42,879 nucleotides of DNA from CBCXVS01 sp965178525. GTDB lineage: Bacteria; Tectomicrobia; Entotheonellia; Entotheonellales; Entotheonellaceae. How positions within the stretch are numbered: the stretch's first letter is position 1; every line of letters starts with the position of its first letter. The position numbers were made by a program, and so were the translations under genes. The notes beneath the pieces are model-generated. The model was not told where the DNA came from. It saw nothing but the letters and a program-made list of their open reading frames with translations, and ran no database searches. Shown here piece by piece: positions 8,380-16,691 of the stretch. The stretch lies in contig CBCXVS010000018.1 of assembly GCA_965178525.1 (NCBI GenBank), forward strand, positions 1-42,879, read 5' to 3'.

Positions 8380-9369
8380 ATGCAATCCGTTACAAGATCT
8401 GTCACTGGGTTCGCATTGTGCATGGTCATCGTTGTATGTCTTCCGTCACGTGGGATGAGCCAGGGACAGGGCGACCAGCCATCGGGAGCGGCCATTAAGC
8501 CACCCCATGTTTATGCGATCACGATGTCTTTACGGCACGATCTCGAATTGATTCGTGTTGAACTGGATGCGGCGCAGGAGTTGCGGCCGGAGATTGACGT
8601 GCGCCATGCCCGTCCTCGTGAGGTCTTTTTTCAAGCGCAAACCCTGTATCGAAAAGCCGCCTGGCTGTGCCGCCAATTTACCGGCCAACGTTATAGAGTA
8701 CCGCCAGCGCCCGAAGTCACTATTGCCCCTATGCATGTCTTTGGGGTTGTGCGTGATGCTTTGGAGAAGCTTGCTTGTGTGAAAAACGCTTTGCAGATCA
8801 CCGAGCCAACCCGAGAGGTCTCCGTGGACAATACGAAGACCCCTACGGATGTCTTTAAATCTATCGTGCAGGCGAGCCGGCAATTGAATGCTACACTCGA
8901 ACATCCATTTACACCACGTGACGTTTTTGCCCGCGTACAGCTTGCCTCGGAATATGCGGTAAGTTTCCTGCGGCATTTTGGTCAAGACGCACGCATGCCT
9001 GCGGAACCGCCCTACGAATCAGGGAAGCGTCCTGTGCACGTCTACACGCGTTTGGTGGAAATTTTGGGGACGATTCGAACGATTGCACAGCCTGCAGGCC
9101 TGCAGGTCCCGGAGCTACACGCGGACATCCATGATGCGATTGTGCCAAGCGATGTGTATGACATTGCGTCACTCATCGTGTCTGAGATGCGCTACTTTAA
9201 CACCTTCGTTAAAGTAGAGGTGGAGCACCAACCTGTGAGCCCTCGCCGTAAAGTACCAAGCCATGTATTTCAGAAAGCCGGATTACTCGAAGCGCAGATC
9301 GAAGAACTGCAACGTTTGACCCGGCAATTTCCTCACTGGAAGACCAGAGGACATGCTGCCGGACATTGA
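8380..9369 (+). CDS. Exported protein of eight ~38-residue PxxV[FY] repeats, function unknown
   Basis: 329 residues with an N-terminal signal peptide (SVTGFALCMVIVVCLPSRG), so probably periplasmic. The mature chain contains eight copies of a motif P-x-[DHE]-V-[FY] followed by a helix-like segment. The Pro residues are at 41, 79, 117, 155, 179, 218, 256 and 293, so the spacing is 38, 38, 38, 24, 39, 38, 37. Examples are PPHVY, PREVF, PTDVF, PRDVF, PSDVY and PSHVF. This suggests a helical solenoid. I do not recognise the family. It is the last gene of the chemosensory operon, 3 bases after a cheW, which suggests a role at the periplasmic face of the receptor or pilus machinery; that is inference. 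The next gene is convergent and only 30 bases away. Confidence 0.75.
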   Translation: MQSVTRSVTGFALCMVIVVCLPSRGMSQGQGDQPSGAAIKPPHVYAITMSLRHDLELIRVELDAAQELRPEIDVRHARPREVFFQAQTLYRKAAWLCRQFTGQRYRVPPAPEVTIAPMHVFGVVRDALEKLACVKNALQITEPTREVSVDNTKTPTDVFKSIVQASRQLNATLEHPFTPRDVFARVQLASEYAVSFLRHFGQDARMPAEPPYESGKRPVHVYTRLVEILGTIRTIAQPAGLQVPELHADIHDAIVPSDVYDIASLIVSEMRYFNTFVKVEVEHQPVSPRRKVPSHVFQKAGLLEAQIEELQRLTRQFPHWKTRGHAAGH

Positions 9370-9399
9370 GATCGCGTGATTTCAAACCATGCCGGTGGA

Positions 9400-10314
9400 T
9401 TAGACATCGATGCGATCCAGATCATGGGCGAGATACGTCTTGGGGAAGAGCCGCCGCGCTTCTTCGAGGATCAGGTGTTCCGCGTGGGCATAACGTTGTG
9501 ACACATGGTTGAGATAGAGGCATTTGACAGCGGCATCGCGCGCTACGGTAGCCGCCTGGGCCGCGGTCATATGTCCGGCATCAGCGGCCAGCGTGGCATC
9601 CACGTCGAGGAATGTGGCCTCTGCGATCAGACAGTCGGCGCCGGTGGCGCTAGCGCTCAGTTCCGGGAAATAGATCGTATCGCTAATGTAGACCAATTTT
9701 TTCCCGGGTTCTTCTGGCCCCAAGACGTCTTCGGGCTGCACCATCGTACCATGAATACTCCGAACGCTCTCTCCAGCGAGCAGTTGACGCCGCTCCGGAC
9801 CTGCTGGCACGCCTAAGCGTTCGGCTACGTCGGACAAAAAGCGGCGGCGGGCTTGTTCCTCAAACAGGAAACCATAGGATTCCTTGACGCGATGACGTGT
9901 GGGAAAGGCATGACACGTCAACTGTCGATGCGTGAAAACGATCCCTGCCTGTAAAGGGATCAATTGTAAATCGTACTGCAGCTTCCGCCCGATAAAGCCA
10001 GCCATCTGCCGCACCCGATCCAACACCGTGGGACTGCCATGCACCGCGACTTGATCCACCGGTTGCAACATATTCAAAGTGGCTAGCAGACCGCCAACAC
10101 CCAGGATGTGGTCCAGGTGCTCATGGCTCAGAATGACGCGCGTCAGATTCTTAAATCCCGTATTGGCATAGAGCATCTGGCGCTGCGTCCCTTCACCGCA
10201 ATCGATGAGCCACTTCAAATCCCGATAGGATACCAGGGTCGAGGACACGTTGCGTTTGACGGTCGGCACGGCGGCCGAAGTCCCCAAAAATGTGACGTGG
10301 AATGTGGCGCTCAT
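9400..10314 (-). CDS. rnz: Ribonuclease Z (tRNA 3' endonuclease)
   Basis: 304-residue metallo-beta-lactamase-fold nuclease that trims tRNA 3' ends. Seen: N-terminal FLGTSAAVPTVKRNVSS, DCGEGTQRQ (~39-46), the metal-binding HxHxDH motif in SHEHLDHILGVGG (His64, His66, Asp68, His69), later SDTIYFPEL, AGHMTAAQAA and NHVSQRY, which supply the remaining metal ligands. The length fits the short bacterial form. It follows gltX by 5 bases and is probably its operon partner. A related MBL-fold enzyme is possible, but the motif order favours RNase Z. Confidence 0.88.
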   Translation of the reverse strand: MSATFHVTFLGTSAAVPTVKRNVSSTLVSYRDLKWLIDCGEGTQRQMLYANTGFKNLTRVILSHEHLDHILGVGGLLATLNMLQPVDQVAVHGSPTVLDRVRQMAGFIGRKLQYDLQLIPLQAGIVFTHRQLTCHAFPTRHRVKESYGFLFEEQARRRFLSDVAERLGVPAGPERRQLLAGESVRSIHGTMVQPEDVLGPEEPGKKLVYISDTIYFPELSASATGADCLIAEATFLDVDATLAADAGHMTAAQAATVARDAAVKCLYLNHVSQRYAHAEHLILEEARRLFPKTYLAHDLDRIDV

Positions 10315-10319
10315 AGGCG

Positions 10320-11783
10320 TTATTTCTGCAACCTGGCAATGGCGTCTTCGATCCGTTCAAGACATGTCTCGCGTCCCAACACCTGCATCGTCGCGAAAAG
10401 CGGTGGCGATGCCGTGCGTCCGGTGATGGCCACACGTAGCGTCATGAACAGGCTGCGAGCGTCCCACTTGGCCCGTTCGAGGTAGGTGCGCATCGCCGCT
10501 TCGATTTCCGCATCGGTCCAAGGGCCGTCATCGCGCTGCAAGTAATCGCCAACCTCTGTCAACACATTTGCCGTCTCTCGGGGCTTACGGCCTTTTGGGA
10601 TTAAGAGGGTGGTGTCATAGGTGAGCGGCGTATCATAGAAAAACGCCGCCATGCTGTAGAAGTCGCCAAGTGTATGCAAGCGTTCCTGCAGCAGCGGCAC
10701 AATCTCTCGCACGTATGACGCGTCGGCGAGACGTTGCGCTTTGGGACGAATCACCTGCTCCTGTAGGCGCTCGGCCAGAGCTTCGGGAGCGAGTTGCCGC
10801 AGGTACATGCCGTTGATCCACTCGAGCTTTTGTAAATCGAACACAGGGCCGCCCAGGCTGAGACGATCGAAGGAAAATTCCTGAATCATCTCCTGCAAAC
10901 TAAAAAGTTCGCGCTCATCAGGCATGGACCAGCCTAACAGGGCGAGAAAATTCAACATGGCCTCAGGAAGATAACCCTGACGCTTGTAAAAGTCTAAAGA
11001 TACCGGGTTCTTGCGCTTGCTGATCTTGCTTTTGTCCGGATTGCGTAGCAGCGGCATATGCATGAACACCGGTGCTTCCCAGCCAAATGCTTCATATAGC
11101 ATCAGGTGTTTCGGCGTTGACGAAATCCATTCCTCGGCGCGGATCACGTGCGAAACGCGCATTAAATAGTCGTCGACTACACAGGCCAGATGGTACGTGG
11201 GATAGCCGTCTGATTTCATCAGGACTTGATCATCGATTTGTGTGTGGTCAATCGTGATGGGATCACGGAAGGCATCGTGTACAACCGTGACGCCATCTTC
11301 GGGGACTTTGAGCCGGACTACCACTGGCTGCCCCTGCTGCACCGCGGTTTCGATTTCTGCCGCTGACCGGTCGCGACAATGGCCATCATAGCGTATCGGC
11401 TGTTTGGCCTGCCGTTGCTGCTGGCGCATGGCGTCGAGCCGTTCCGGTGTGCAGATGCAGCGATATGCAGCGCCCTTGTCGATCAAGAGCTGGACGTGTT
11501 CCTGATAAATGGGGAGCCGTTCGGATTGCCGGTAGGGACCACAGGGGCCACCAATATCCGGTCCCTCATCCCATTCGAGGCCGAGCCAGCGCAGAGAGCG
11601 TAGGATGGCGTCCTCGGAACGCTGTGAGGAGCGGACCCGGTCGGTGTCCTCGATACGGATCAGGAACGTACCGCCATGTACTCTGGCAAAGGCCAGGTTG
11701 AACAGCCCTATGTAGGCTGTGCCCACGTGGGGTGCGCCCGTGGGGCTTGGAGCGATACGCACCCGGACATCTTGCTGCGTCAT
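10320..11783 (-). CDS. gltX: Glutamyl-tRNA synthetase
   Basis: 487 residues, the usual class I GluRS size. HIGH-type signature in RIAPSPTGAPHVGTAYIGLFN, class I GluRS body (HVIRAEEWISSTPKHLMLYEAFGW) and KMSKS-type loop KISKRKNPVSLDFY. Charges tRNA-Glu (possibly also tRNA-Gln, if the organism uses the amidotransferase route; not visible here). It lies 24 bases after the biotin carrier gene and directly before rnz on the same strand, so it is probably co-transcribed. Confidence 0.96.
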   Translation of the reverse strand: MTQQDVRVRIAPSPTGAPHVGTAYIGLFNLAFARVHGGTFLIRIEDTDRVRSSQRSEDAILRSLRWLGLEWDEGPDIGGPCGPYRQSERLPIYQEHVQLLIDKGAAYRCICTPERLDAMRQQQRQAKQPIRYDGHCRDRSAAEIETAVQQGQPVVVRLKVPEDGVTVVHDAFRDPITIDHTQIDDQVLMKSDGYPTYHLACVVDDYLMRVSHVIRAEEWISSTPKHLMLYEAFGWEAPVFMHMPLLRNPDKSKISKRKNPVSLDFYKRQGYLPEAMLNFLALLGWSMPDERELFSLQEMIQEFSFDRLSLGGPVFDLQKLEWINGMYLRQLAPEALAERLQEQVIRPKAQRLADASYVREIVPLLQERLHTLGDFYSMAAFFYDTPLTYDTTLLIPKGRKPRETANVLTEVGDYLQRDDGPWTDAEIEAAMRTYLERAKWDARSLFMTLRVAITGRTASPPLFATMQVLGRETCLERIEDAIARLQK

Positions 11784-11807
11784 AATGCGATTCCTGTTTG
11801 TTGTGGC

Positions 11808-12293
11808 TTATGCGGTGGCCGTTGGGACCGCGGTCGGCTCGCGTAGCACCACGAGTTCGGTTCCGGCGGGGACTTGCTCGCCTTCCTGGCATAAGACCCG
11901 GTCTACGATGCCGTCCTGGGGAGCCGTGATTTGCTGTTCCATCTTCATCGCCTCGATAATCACGAGCGGCTCGCCAGCCTGCACGACGGCGCCAGGCTCG
12001 ACGAGGACGCGGATGATTTTGCCCGTGATGGGCGCACGCAAGTCACCCGCCTGCTCCCGCACGGTCCGGCGTTGCGTGCCTGCTTCGGATAGGCGGTATT
12101 CCCGGCCTTCGTATTGCAGGAGGATCTCGCCCCCGTGTTTGGCAAAGGCTGCACGATGGAAAAGACGAGCCGAGAGTTCGAAAACCTCCTGGCCAACGGT
12201 GACACGGTAGGTCTCAGTCTCGTCTTCTAGAGGCGTCACATGGACGTCGATCGTCTCATCGTCCTCACCGCTATAGCGATAGGAAAATATCAT
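11808..12293 (-). CDS. Biotin carboxyl carrier protein (C-terminal part of a split methylcrotonyl-CoA carboxylase alpha)
   Basis: 161 residues. The C-terminal ~75 residues form a biotinyl domain with the biotinylation motif EAMKMEQQI. The N-terminal half is beta-rich (YRYSGEDDETIDVHV, VFELSARLFHR) and resembles the second part of the BT (linker) domain that joins biotin carboxylase to BCCP in MCC-alpha chains. Its ATG overlaps the biotin carboxylase stop (ATGA) and has AGGAG 8 bases upstream in the upstream gene. The two chains together (507+161) equal a standard MCC-alpha length. Confidence 0.85.
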   Translation of the reverse strand: MIFSYRYSGEDDETIDVHVTPLEDETETYRVTVGQEVFELSARLFHRAAFAKHGGEILLQYEGREYRLSEAGTQRRTVREQAGDLRAPITGKIIRVLVEPGAVVQAGEPLVIIEAMKMEQQITAPQDGIVDRVLCQEGEQVPAGTELVVLREPTAVPTATA

Positions 12294-13813
12294 CGCGTCA
12301 CTCCTATGCGCCAGCTGTCCTGACGGTGCCAGGGTGTCACCCGGGACTCACGCGTCGATGCTTGGGCCGTGGCGGCCGGGGTGTCGGCGAGTTGGCTGCG
12401 CCGCTGCAGGGTTTCGCCTAATGCCGCAACCGCCAGGATTTCCGCCGAGAGCGGCACCGCCGGCTGCCAAGGTGCAAAATGACGCTCGAGAAATGCCGTA
12501 TCAGTTTCGCCAGCAGCAAATGCCTCTGAATTGAGGATGTCGAGCAAAAACTGCCGGTTTGTCGTGACACCTAGAATGACATATTCGCGGAGAAGCGCTT
12601 GCATCCGTAGAATCGCTTCATGACGATTGGCGCCATAACTGATTAATTTGCTGAGAATCGGATCATAGTATGGCGTCACGTCGGTGTGCACCGCGATGCC
12701 ACTGTCGATGCGGCGTCCCGGGCCAGCGGGCTCCCGCAACACGGCAATATGCCCGGTAGCGGGCAAAAACCCCTGGGCCGGGTCCTCTGCGTAGAGGCGG
12801 CATTCGATCGCATGGCCACGCTGCACCAAATCCTCTTGCGTGAAGGCCAGCCGTTCTCCTTGAGCAATGCGTAGCTGTTGATGCACCAGGTCGATCCCGG
12901 TGACCATTTCGGTGACGGGATGTTCGACCTGCAAACGCGTATTCATTTCTAGGAAATAGAACTGCTCATCAGCTCCTAACAGAAATTCCACCGTGCCGGC
13001 GCCGGTGTAGTCCACCGCCTCGGCCAGCCGCAGCGCCGCCGCGGTCATGCGTTGACGCACGGAGGCGGCAATGACTGGTGCCGGCGTTTCCTCGACGATT
13101 TTCTGATGCCGACGTTGGATTGAGCATTCGCGCTCGAACAGATGCACGCGATTCCCCGCCTGATCGCCAAGCACCTGTACCTCCACATGCCGAGGTTGTT
13201 CGACATATTTTTCCAGCATCAATGTCGCATCGCCAAACGCTTGCAGCGCTTCCCGAGCGCCAGCCTCAAGGGCTAGCTGCAAGTCCGCAGGGTCGTGCAC
13301 AATCCGCATGCCTTTGCCACCACCTCCTGCAGACGCTTTGACTAAGATCGGATAACCGAGCCGTTCCGCTTCCTTAGGCGCTCGGCTGGCCAGACACGCT
13401 GCGTCTTTGGCATGGAAGCTGGGCACGACCGGCACCTCAGCCCGCTGGGCAATGTCTTTGGACAGAATTTTCGAGCCCATCTGACGGATCGCCTCCGGCG
13501 CAGGTCCGACAAAAATCAACCCCGCATTCTGACATGCGGCTGCAAACGCGGCGTTTTCGGCCAGAAATCCATAGCCCGGGTGCACCGCGTCGGCGCCACA
13601 GTGATGCGCAGCGGCAAGGATGCGGGCGCTATCGAGATAGCTCAGGGACGGTTCCGGTGGCCCCAGTTCGTAGGCTTCATCGGCGAGCCGTGTATGCAGG
13701 GCCGTGCGGTCCGCTTCGGAGTATACCGCCACGGTGCATAGCCCCAGCTCGCGGGCTGCCCGGATAATTCTCACTGCGATTTCACCGCGATTGGCGATCA
13801 AAAGTTTGTGCAT
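12290..13813 (-). CDS. mccA: Biotin carboxylase subunit of acyl-CoA (methylcrotonyl-CoA-like) carboxylase
   Basis: 507 residues. ATP-grasp biotin carboxylase: MHKLLIANRGEIAVRIIRAA at the start, glycine-rich ATP loop KASAGGGGKGMRIV, active-site EMNTRLQVEHPVTE. It carboxylates biotin with ATP and bicarbonate. After the carboxylase domain it continues for ~60 residues and ends in TPWHRQDSWRIGVTR, which looks like the start of the BT domain of MCC-alpha. The chain therefore appears split in mid-domain from the carrier protein that follows. It is preceded by a 168-bp gap holding heptad repeats, then the carboxyltransferase gene on the same strand. The best-fitting substrate is 3-methylcrotonyl-CoA (leucine degradation), judged by the beta subunit. 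Confidence 0.88.
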   Translation of the reverse strand: MHKLLIANRGEIAVRIIRAARELGLCTVAVYSEADRTALHTRLADEAYELGPPEPSLSYLDSARILAAAHHCGADAVHPGYGFLAENAAFAAACQNAGLIFVGPAPEAIRQMGSKILSKDIAQRAEVPVVPSFHAKDAACLASRAPKEAERLGYPILVKASAGGGGKGMRIVHDPADLQLALEAGAREALQAFGDATLMLEKYVEQPRHVEVQVLGDQAGNRVHLFERECSIQRRHQKIVEETPAPVIAASVRQRMTAAALRLAEAVDYTGAGTVEFLLGADEQFYFLEMNTRLQVEHPVTEMVTGIDLVHQQLRIAQGERLAFTQEDLVQRGHAIECRLYAEDPAQGFLPATGHIAVLREPAGPGRRIDSGIAVHTDVTPYYDPILSKLISYGANRHEAILRMQALLREYVILGVTTNRQFLLDILNSEAFAAGETDTAFLERHFAPWQPAVPLSAEILAVAALGETLQRRSQLADTPAATAQASTRESRVTPWHRQDSWRIGVTR

Positions 13814-13818
13814 TTTTT

Positions 13819-13981
13819 AGCTTTCAGCTTTCAGTTATCAGTTATCAGTTATCAGCTTGGAAGAAGAAGAAAAGGTCTGGCGTCTTGCTAACGACTGACA
13901 GCTCCATATCCTTAGATTTAGGCTTCCTGCTATCTTTTCTTAAGGCTATTAGCTGACAGCTGACAGCTAATAGCTAATAGC
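13819..13981. repeat. Heptanucleotide repeat blocks in inverted arrangement
   Basis: Left block 13819-13858 is a run of 7-mers: AGCTTTC twice, AGTTATC three times, then AGCTT. Right block 13945-13981 holds AGCTGAC, AGCTAAT and related 7-mers; read on the - strand it gives AGCTATT twice and AGCTGTC twice. The two blocks are therefore imperfect inverted copies with an ~86-bp spacer and could form a long hairpin in the transcript between the carboxyltransferase and biotin carboxylase genes. Similar short tandem heptad repeats are known from cyanobacteria. Confidence 0.75.
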
Positions 13982-15592
13982 TTACATCCTAAAGATGCCA
14001 TAGCGTGGCGGCTTGATCACTTGTTTCATCGCCATGGCGATGGAGAGACCTAGCACGCGCCGCGTCTCAAGCGGATCCAGAATGCCGTCGTCCCATAGGC
14101 GCGCTGTCGAGTAGTACGGGGAGCCCTCATATTCGTATTTGTCCAACGTGGGCTGTTTGAAATCGCGTTCTGTCTCTTCGTTCATTATGGGCTGACCCTG
14201 CCGGCGCAGTTGCTCCTGTTTCACGGTGAACAGGACGCCGGCTGCTTGCTCCCCGCCCATGACGGAGGTGCGAGCGCTGGGCCAGGTGAACAGGAGGCGC
14301 GGCGAATAGGCGCGACCGCACATGCCATAGTTTCCGGCGCCGAATGAGCCCCCGACGATCAGGGTAAAGCGCGGCACTTGGGTATTGGCGACTGCCATGA
14401 CCATTTTCGCGCCATCCTTGGCAATGCCGCCGCTTTCAGCCTGCACGCCCACCATGAAGCCTGAGATATTTTGCAGGAACAGGATAGGAATTTTCCGCTG
14501 ATCACAGAGTTCGATAAAATGGGCGCCCTTGAGCGAGGAATCCGAAAAGAGAATGCCGTTGTTGGCCAGGATGCCCACCGGATAACCCTCGATGCGGGCA
14601 AAGCCGCACACCAACGTAGCGCCGTAGAGCGCTTTGAATTCGTGAAAGCGCGACCCGTCTACCAGGCGGGCGATGACCTCACGCATATCGTAGGGCTGAC
14701 GTGGGGTCGGCGGCACAATGCCATAAAGCTCTTCCGGATCGTACAGCGGCTCTTCTGGCGTAGTGACGTCGCATACCGGCCGACGTGTGTCGTTGAGATT
14801 TTCGACGATGTTACGGCACAACTCCAGGGCATGTTTGTCATCATCGGCAAGGTGGTCGGTGACGCCTGAGCGCGTGCTGTGCATCTCCCCGCCTCCCAGT
14901 TCTTCGGCTGTGACTTCCTCGCCGATTGAGGCTTTGACAAGCGGCGGACCGCCGAGAAAAATGGTGCCCTGATCCCGGACGATAATCGTTTCATCCGACA
15001 TCGCCGGGACATAAGCGCCCCCGGCTGTACACGAGCCCATAACCACGGCAATCTGCGAAATACCGGCCGCTGACATCGTGGCCTGGTTGTAGAAGATGCG
15101 TCCGAAATGCTCGCGGTCCGGAAAGATGTCGGCCTGCAGGGGCAAAAACGCGCCACCCGAGTCGACCAGATAGATGCACGGCAGACCATTTTCCCGCGCG
15201 ATTTCCTGGGCGCGCAGGTGTTTTTTTACCGTGATCGGAAAATAGGTGCCGCCTTTGACCGTGGCATCGTTGGCCACGAGCATGACCTCACTTCCGTGCA
15301 CCACGCCGATACCCGTCACAATTCCGGCTGACGGAGCCTCACTCTCGTACATATCATACGCCGCCAGTGGGGACAGTTCCAAAAAGGGCGAGCCTGGATC
15401 GAGCAGCACGTCGATGCGTTCGCGGGCCAGTAGCTTATTCCGTTGCCGGTGCAGCGCCCCCGCCCGTTCGCCCCCGCCGTCTTTGACCGTATGCAGGCGT
15501 TCACGCAGAAGACGGGCCTGTTCCAGGAAATGGGCCTTGTTCTGTTGAAACTCGGCGCTCGCCGTATTGATGTGAGACGGGATGATCTCCAT
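13982..15592 (-). CDS. mccB: Carboxyltransferase (beta) subunit of methylcrotonyl-CoA-type carboxylase
   Basis: 536 residues, the usual MCC-beta size. Two crotonase-like halves. Seen: VDSGGAFLPLQADIFPDREH, FGRIFYNQATMSAAGISQIA, MGSCTAGGAYVPAMSDETII and GGSFGAGNYGMCGRAYSPR, all MCC-beta rather than propionyl-CoA-carboxylase wording. It transfers carboxyl from carboxybiotin to the acyl-CoA. ATG at 15592 (MEIIPSHINTASA) is chosen; the frame stays open to 15751, but that part runs through the 74-bp repeat and into the upstream gene. It is first in the operon carboxyltransferase, biotin carboxylase, carrier, gltX, rnz. Confidence 0.9.
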   Translation of the reverse strand: MEIIPSHINTASAEFQQNKAHFLEQARLLRERLHTVKDGGGERAGALHRQRNKLLARERIDVLLDPGSPFLELSPLAAYDMYESEAPSAGIVTGIGVVHGSEVMLVANDATVKGGTYFPITVKKHLRAQEIARENGLPCIYLVDSGGAFLPLQADIFPDREHFGRIFYNQATMSAAGISQIAVVMGSCTAGGAYVPAMSDETIIVRDQGTIFLGGPPLVKASIGEEVTAEELGGGEMHSTRSGVTDHLADDDKHALELCRNIVENLNDTRRPVCDVTTPEEPLYDPEELYGIVPPTPRQPYDMREVIARLVDGSRFHEFKALYGATLVCGFARIEGYPVGILANNGILFSDSSLKGAHFIELCDQRKIPILFLQNISGFMVGVQAESGGIAKDGAKMVMAVANTQVPRFTLIVGGSFGAGNYGMCGRAYSPRLLFTWPSARTSVMGGEQAAGVLFTVKQEQLRRQGQPIMNEETERDFKQPTLDKYEYEGSPYYSTARLWDDGILDPLETRRVLGLSIAMAMKQVIKPPRYGIFRM

Positions 15593-15594
15593 AG

Positions 15595-15668
15595 TAAGTC
15601 TCTGTACGAAATGGTTTGCCGCGCTTGTCTCTGGAAAAATGATGCGGCTGATGTTGTCCAGGTACTTA
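15595..15668. repeat. 74-bp palindromic repeat, copy 2
   Basis: Begins TAAGTCTCTGTACGAAATGG and ends TTGTCCAGGTACTTA, with CTCTGGAAA in the middle. It matches the layout of 2836-2910 (75 bp): same ends, core and spacing. It fills the gap between the PIG-L deacetylase gene and the carboxyltransferase start codon, and its first TAA (read on the - strand) supplies the deacetylase stop codon. Confidence 0.7.
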
Positions 15669-16373
15669 TTGCGGGACTTCCAGACGCCGAAACCCTTCGG
15701 CGTAGCGGCAACCGATCCGCTCCCCGTTCTGTGCCGCAAAGTCCTGAGCAATGCGTATCAGAGCTTCAGGACGTTTAAGCTGACTCCGGTGACTGCTGAG
15801 TGCCTGGGCTTTCAGGTCGATGGTGTCGGTGATGTCGATATAGGTGTTGGGCTGCGCGCCCCCGACAAAATAGACCTCACGCACCTTGTGTGGCGGTAAG
15901 CCCTCATCGGGGTGTGGCGTATAGGTCGCCGTGCCTGCGGCCGGATAAATCGCATCGAATACCGCAAGAGCCGTTGCGCGGTGGTCCGGATGATAGTGGT
16001 AGAAACTGTCAAAAGCCCAGTTGCCCGGATCCATGCTGATAACAATGTGCGGTTTCAAGCGCCGCAAGACGTTGACGACCTGATCGCGGAAAGCCAGGGT
16101 CGCTTCCACACGGCCATCCGGCTGGCGCAAAAAAATGACCTCCTTGACACCCAAAACGGTTGCGGCTAGACGTTGCTCTGTCTCACGAATGTCGGCAATC
16201 TCCTCTGGCGGAAGAATCCGTCCCTGTTGGTGGTCTTCACCGCCTTCGCCGCTGGTTGTCAGAATATAATAGACTTCCTTACCAGCCCGTACCCATGCGG
16301 CCACCGTGCCCCCACTGCCCCAATCCAGGTCGTCGGGATGGGCCCCAAAGACCGCTACCACCTCGTGCTCCAT
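15666..16373 (-). CDS. PIG-L/LmbE-family N-deacetylase
   Basis: 235 residues from the ATG at 16373, which has GGAGG 5 bases upstream; a GTG 4 codons earlier is less likely. The diagnostic zinc-binding motif AHPDDLDWGSGG is near the start and HYHPDHRATALAVFDAI supplies the later His ligand. These enzymes remove acetyl groups from GlcNAc-type sugar conjugates; the substrate cannot be read here. The stop codon TAA is formed by the 74-bp repeat at 15595-15668, so the repeat may have trimmed or replaced the original C-terminus. Confidence 0.85.
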   Translation of the reverse strand: MEHEVVAVFGAHPDDLDWGSGGTVAAWVRAGKEVYYILTTSGEGGEDHQQGRILPPEEIADIRETEQRLAATVLGVKEVIFLRQPDGRVEATLAFRDQVVNVLRRLKPHIVISMDPGNWAFDSFYHYHPDHRATALAVFDAIYPAAGTATYTPHPDEGLPPHKVREVYFVGGAQPNTYIDITDTIDLKAQALSSHRSQLKRPEALIRIAQDFAAQNGERIGCRYAEGFRRLEVPQ

Positions 16374-16691
16374 AACGTCCTCCACAACCCCTACACTCGA
16401 TGTCAGTCTTGGCTGCCCATATTATTCAATGCGAGCGAGGTGTCAGTCAAGTGATACCACCGATGGCGCAAATGGAGGCGGATGGGACAAGCTTGCCAAA
16501 TCGCTGCGGAGTTGAGTACGCTCACAACAGTATCCATGCCTTGCTAGTACGGCGCGCCGCATATGAGTGGGTAGATAATAATTTGATCTAGCTGAGTTTA
16601 CGGCACTCAAACGGCTCATGTGTTTCGGCTAGTGTGTACTAGGGACCGTCCGTCGTTGCCGGTAATCGGCAGCTCTCATACAGGAGACGTT
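16374..16691. other. Intergenic region between divergent genes
   Basis: 318 bases between the deacetylase (-) and an exported protein gene (+). It should hold promoters for both, but I see no convincing -35/-10 pair. An open frame in it (from 16620) merely extends the downstream gene and lacks a ribosome site. No RNA gene or repeat was recognised. Confidence 0.5.

Noticed and set aside
13819..13981. CRISPR array
   Set aside because: The repeats are 7 bases long, contiguous and without spacers; they are heptad repeats, not CRISPR.
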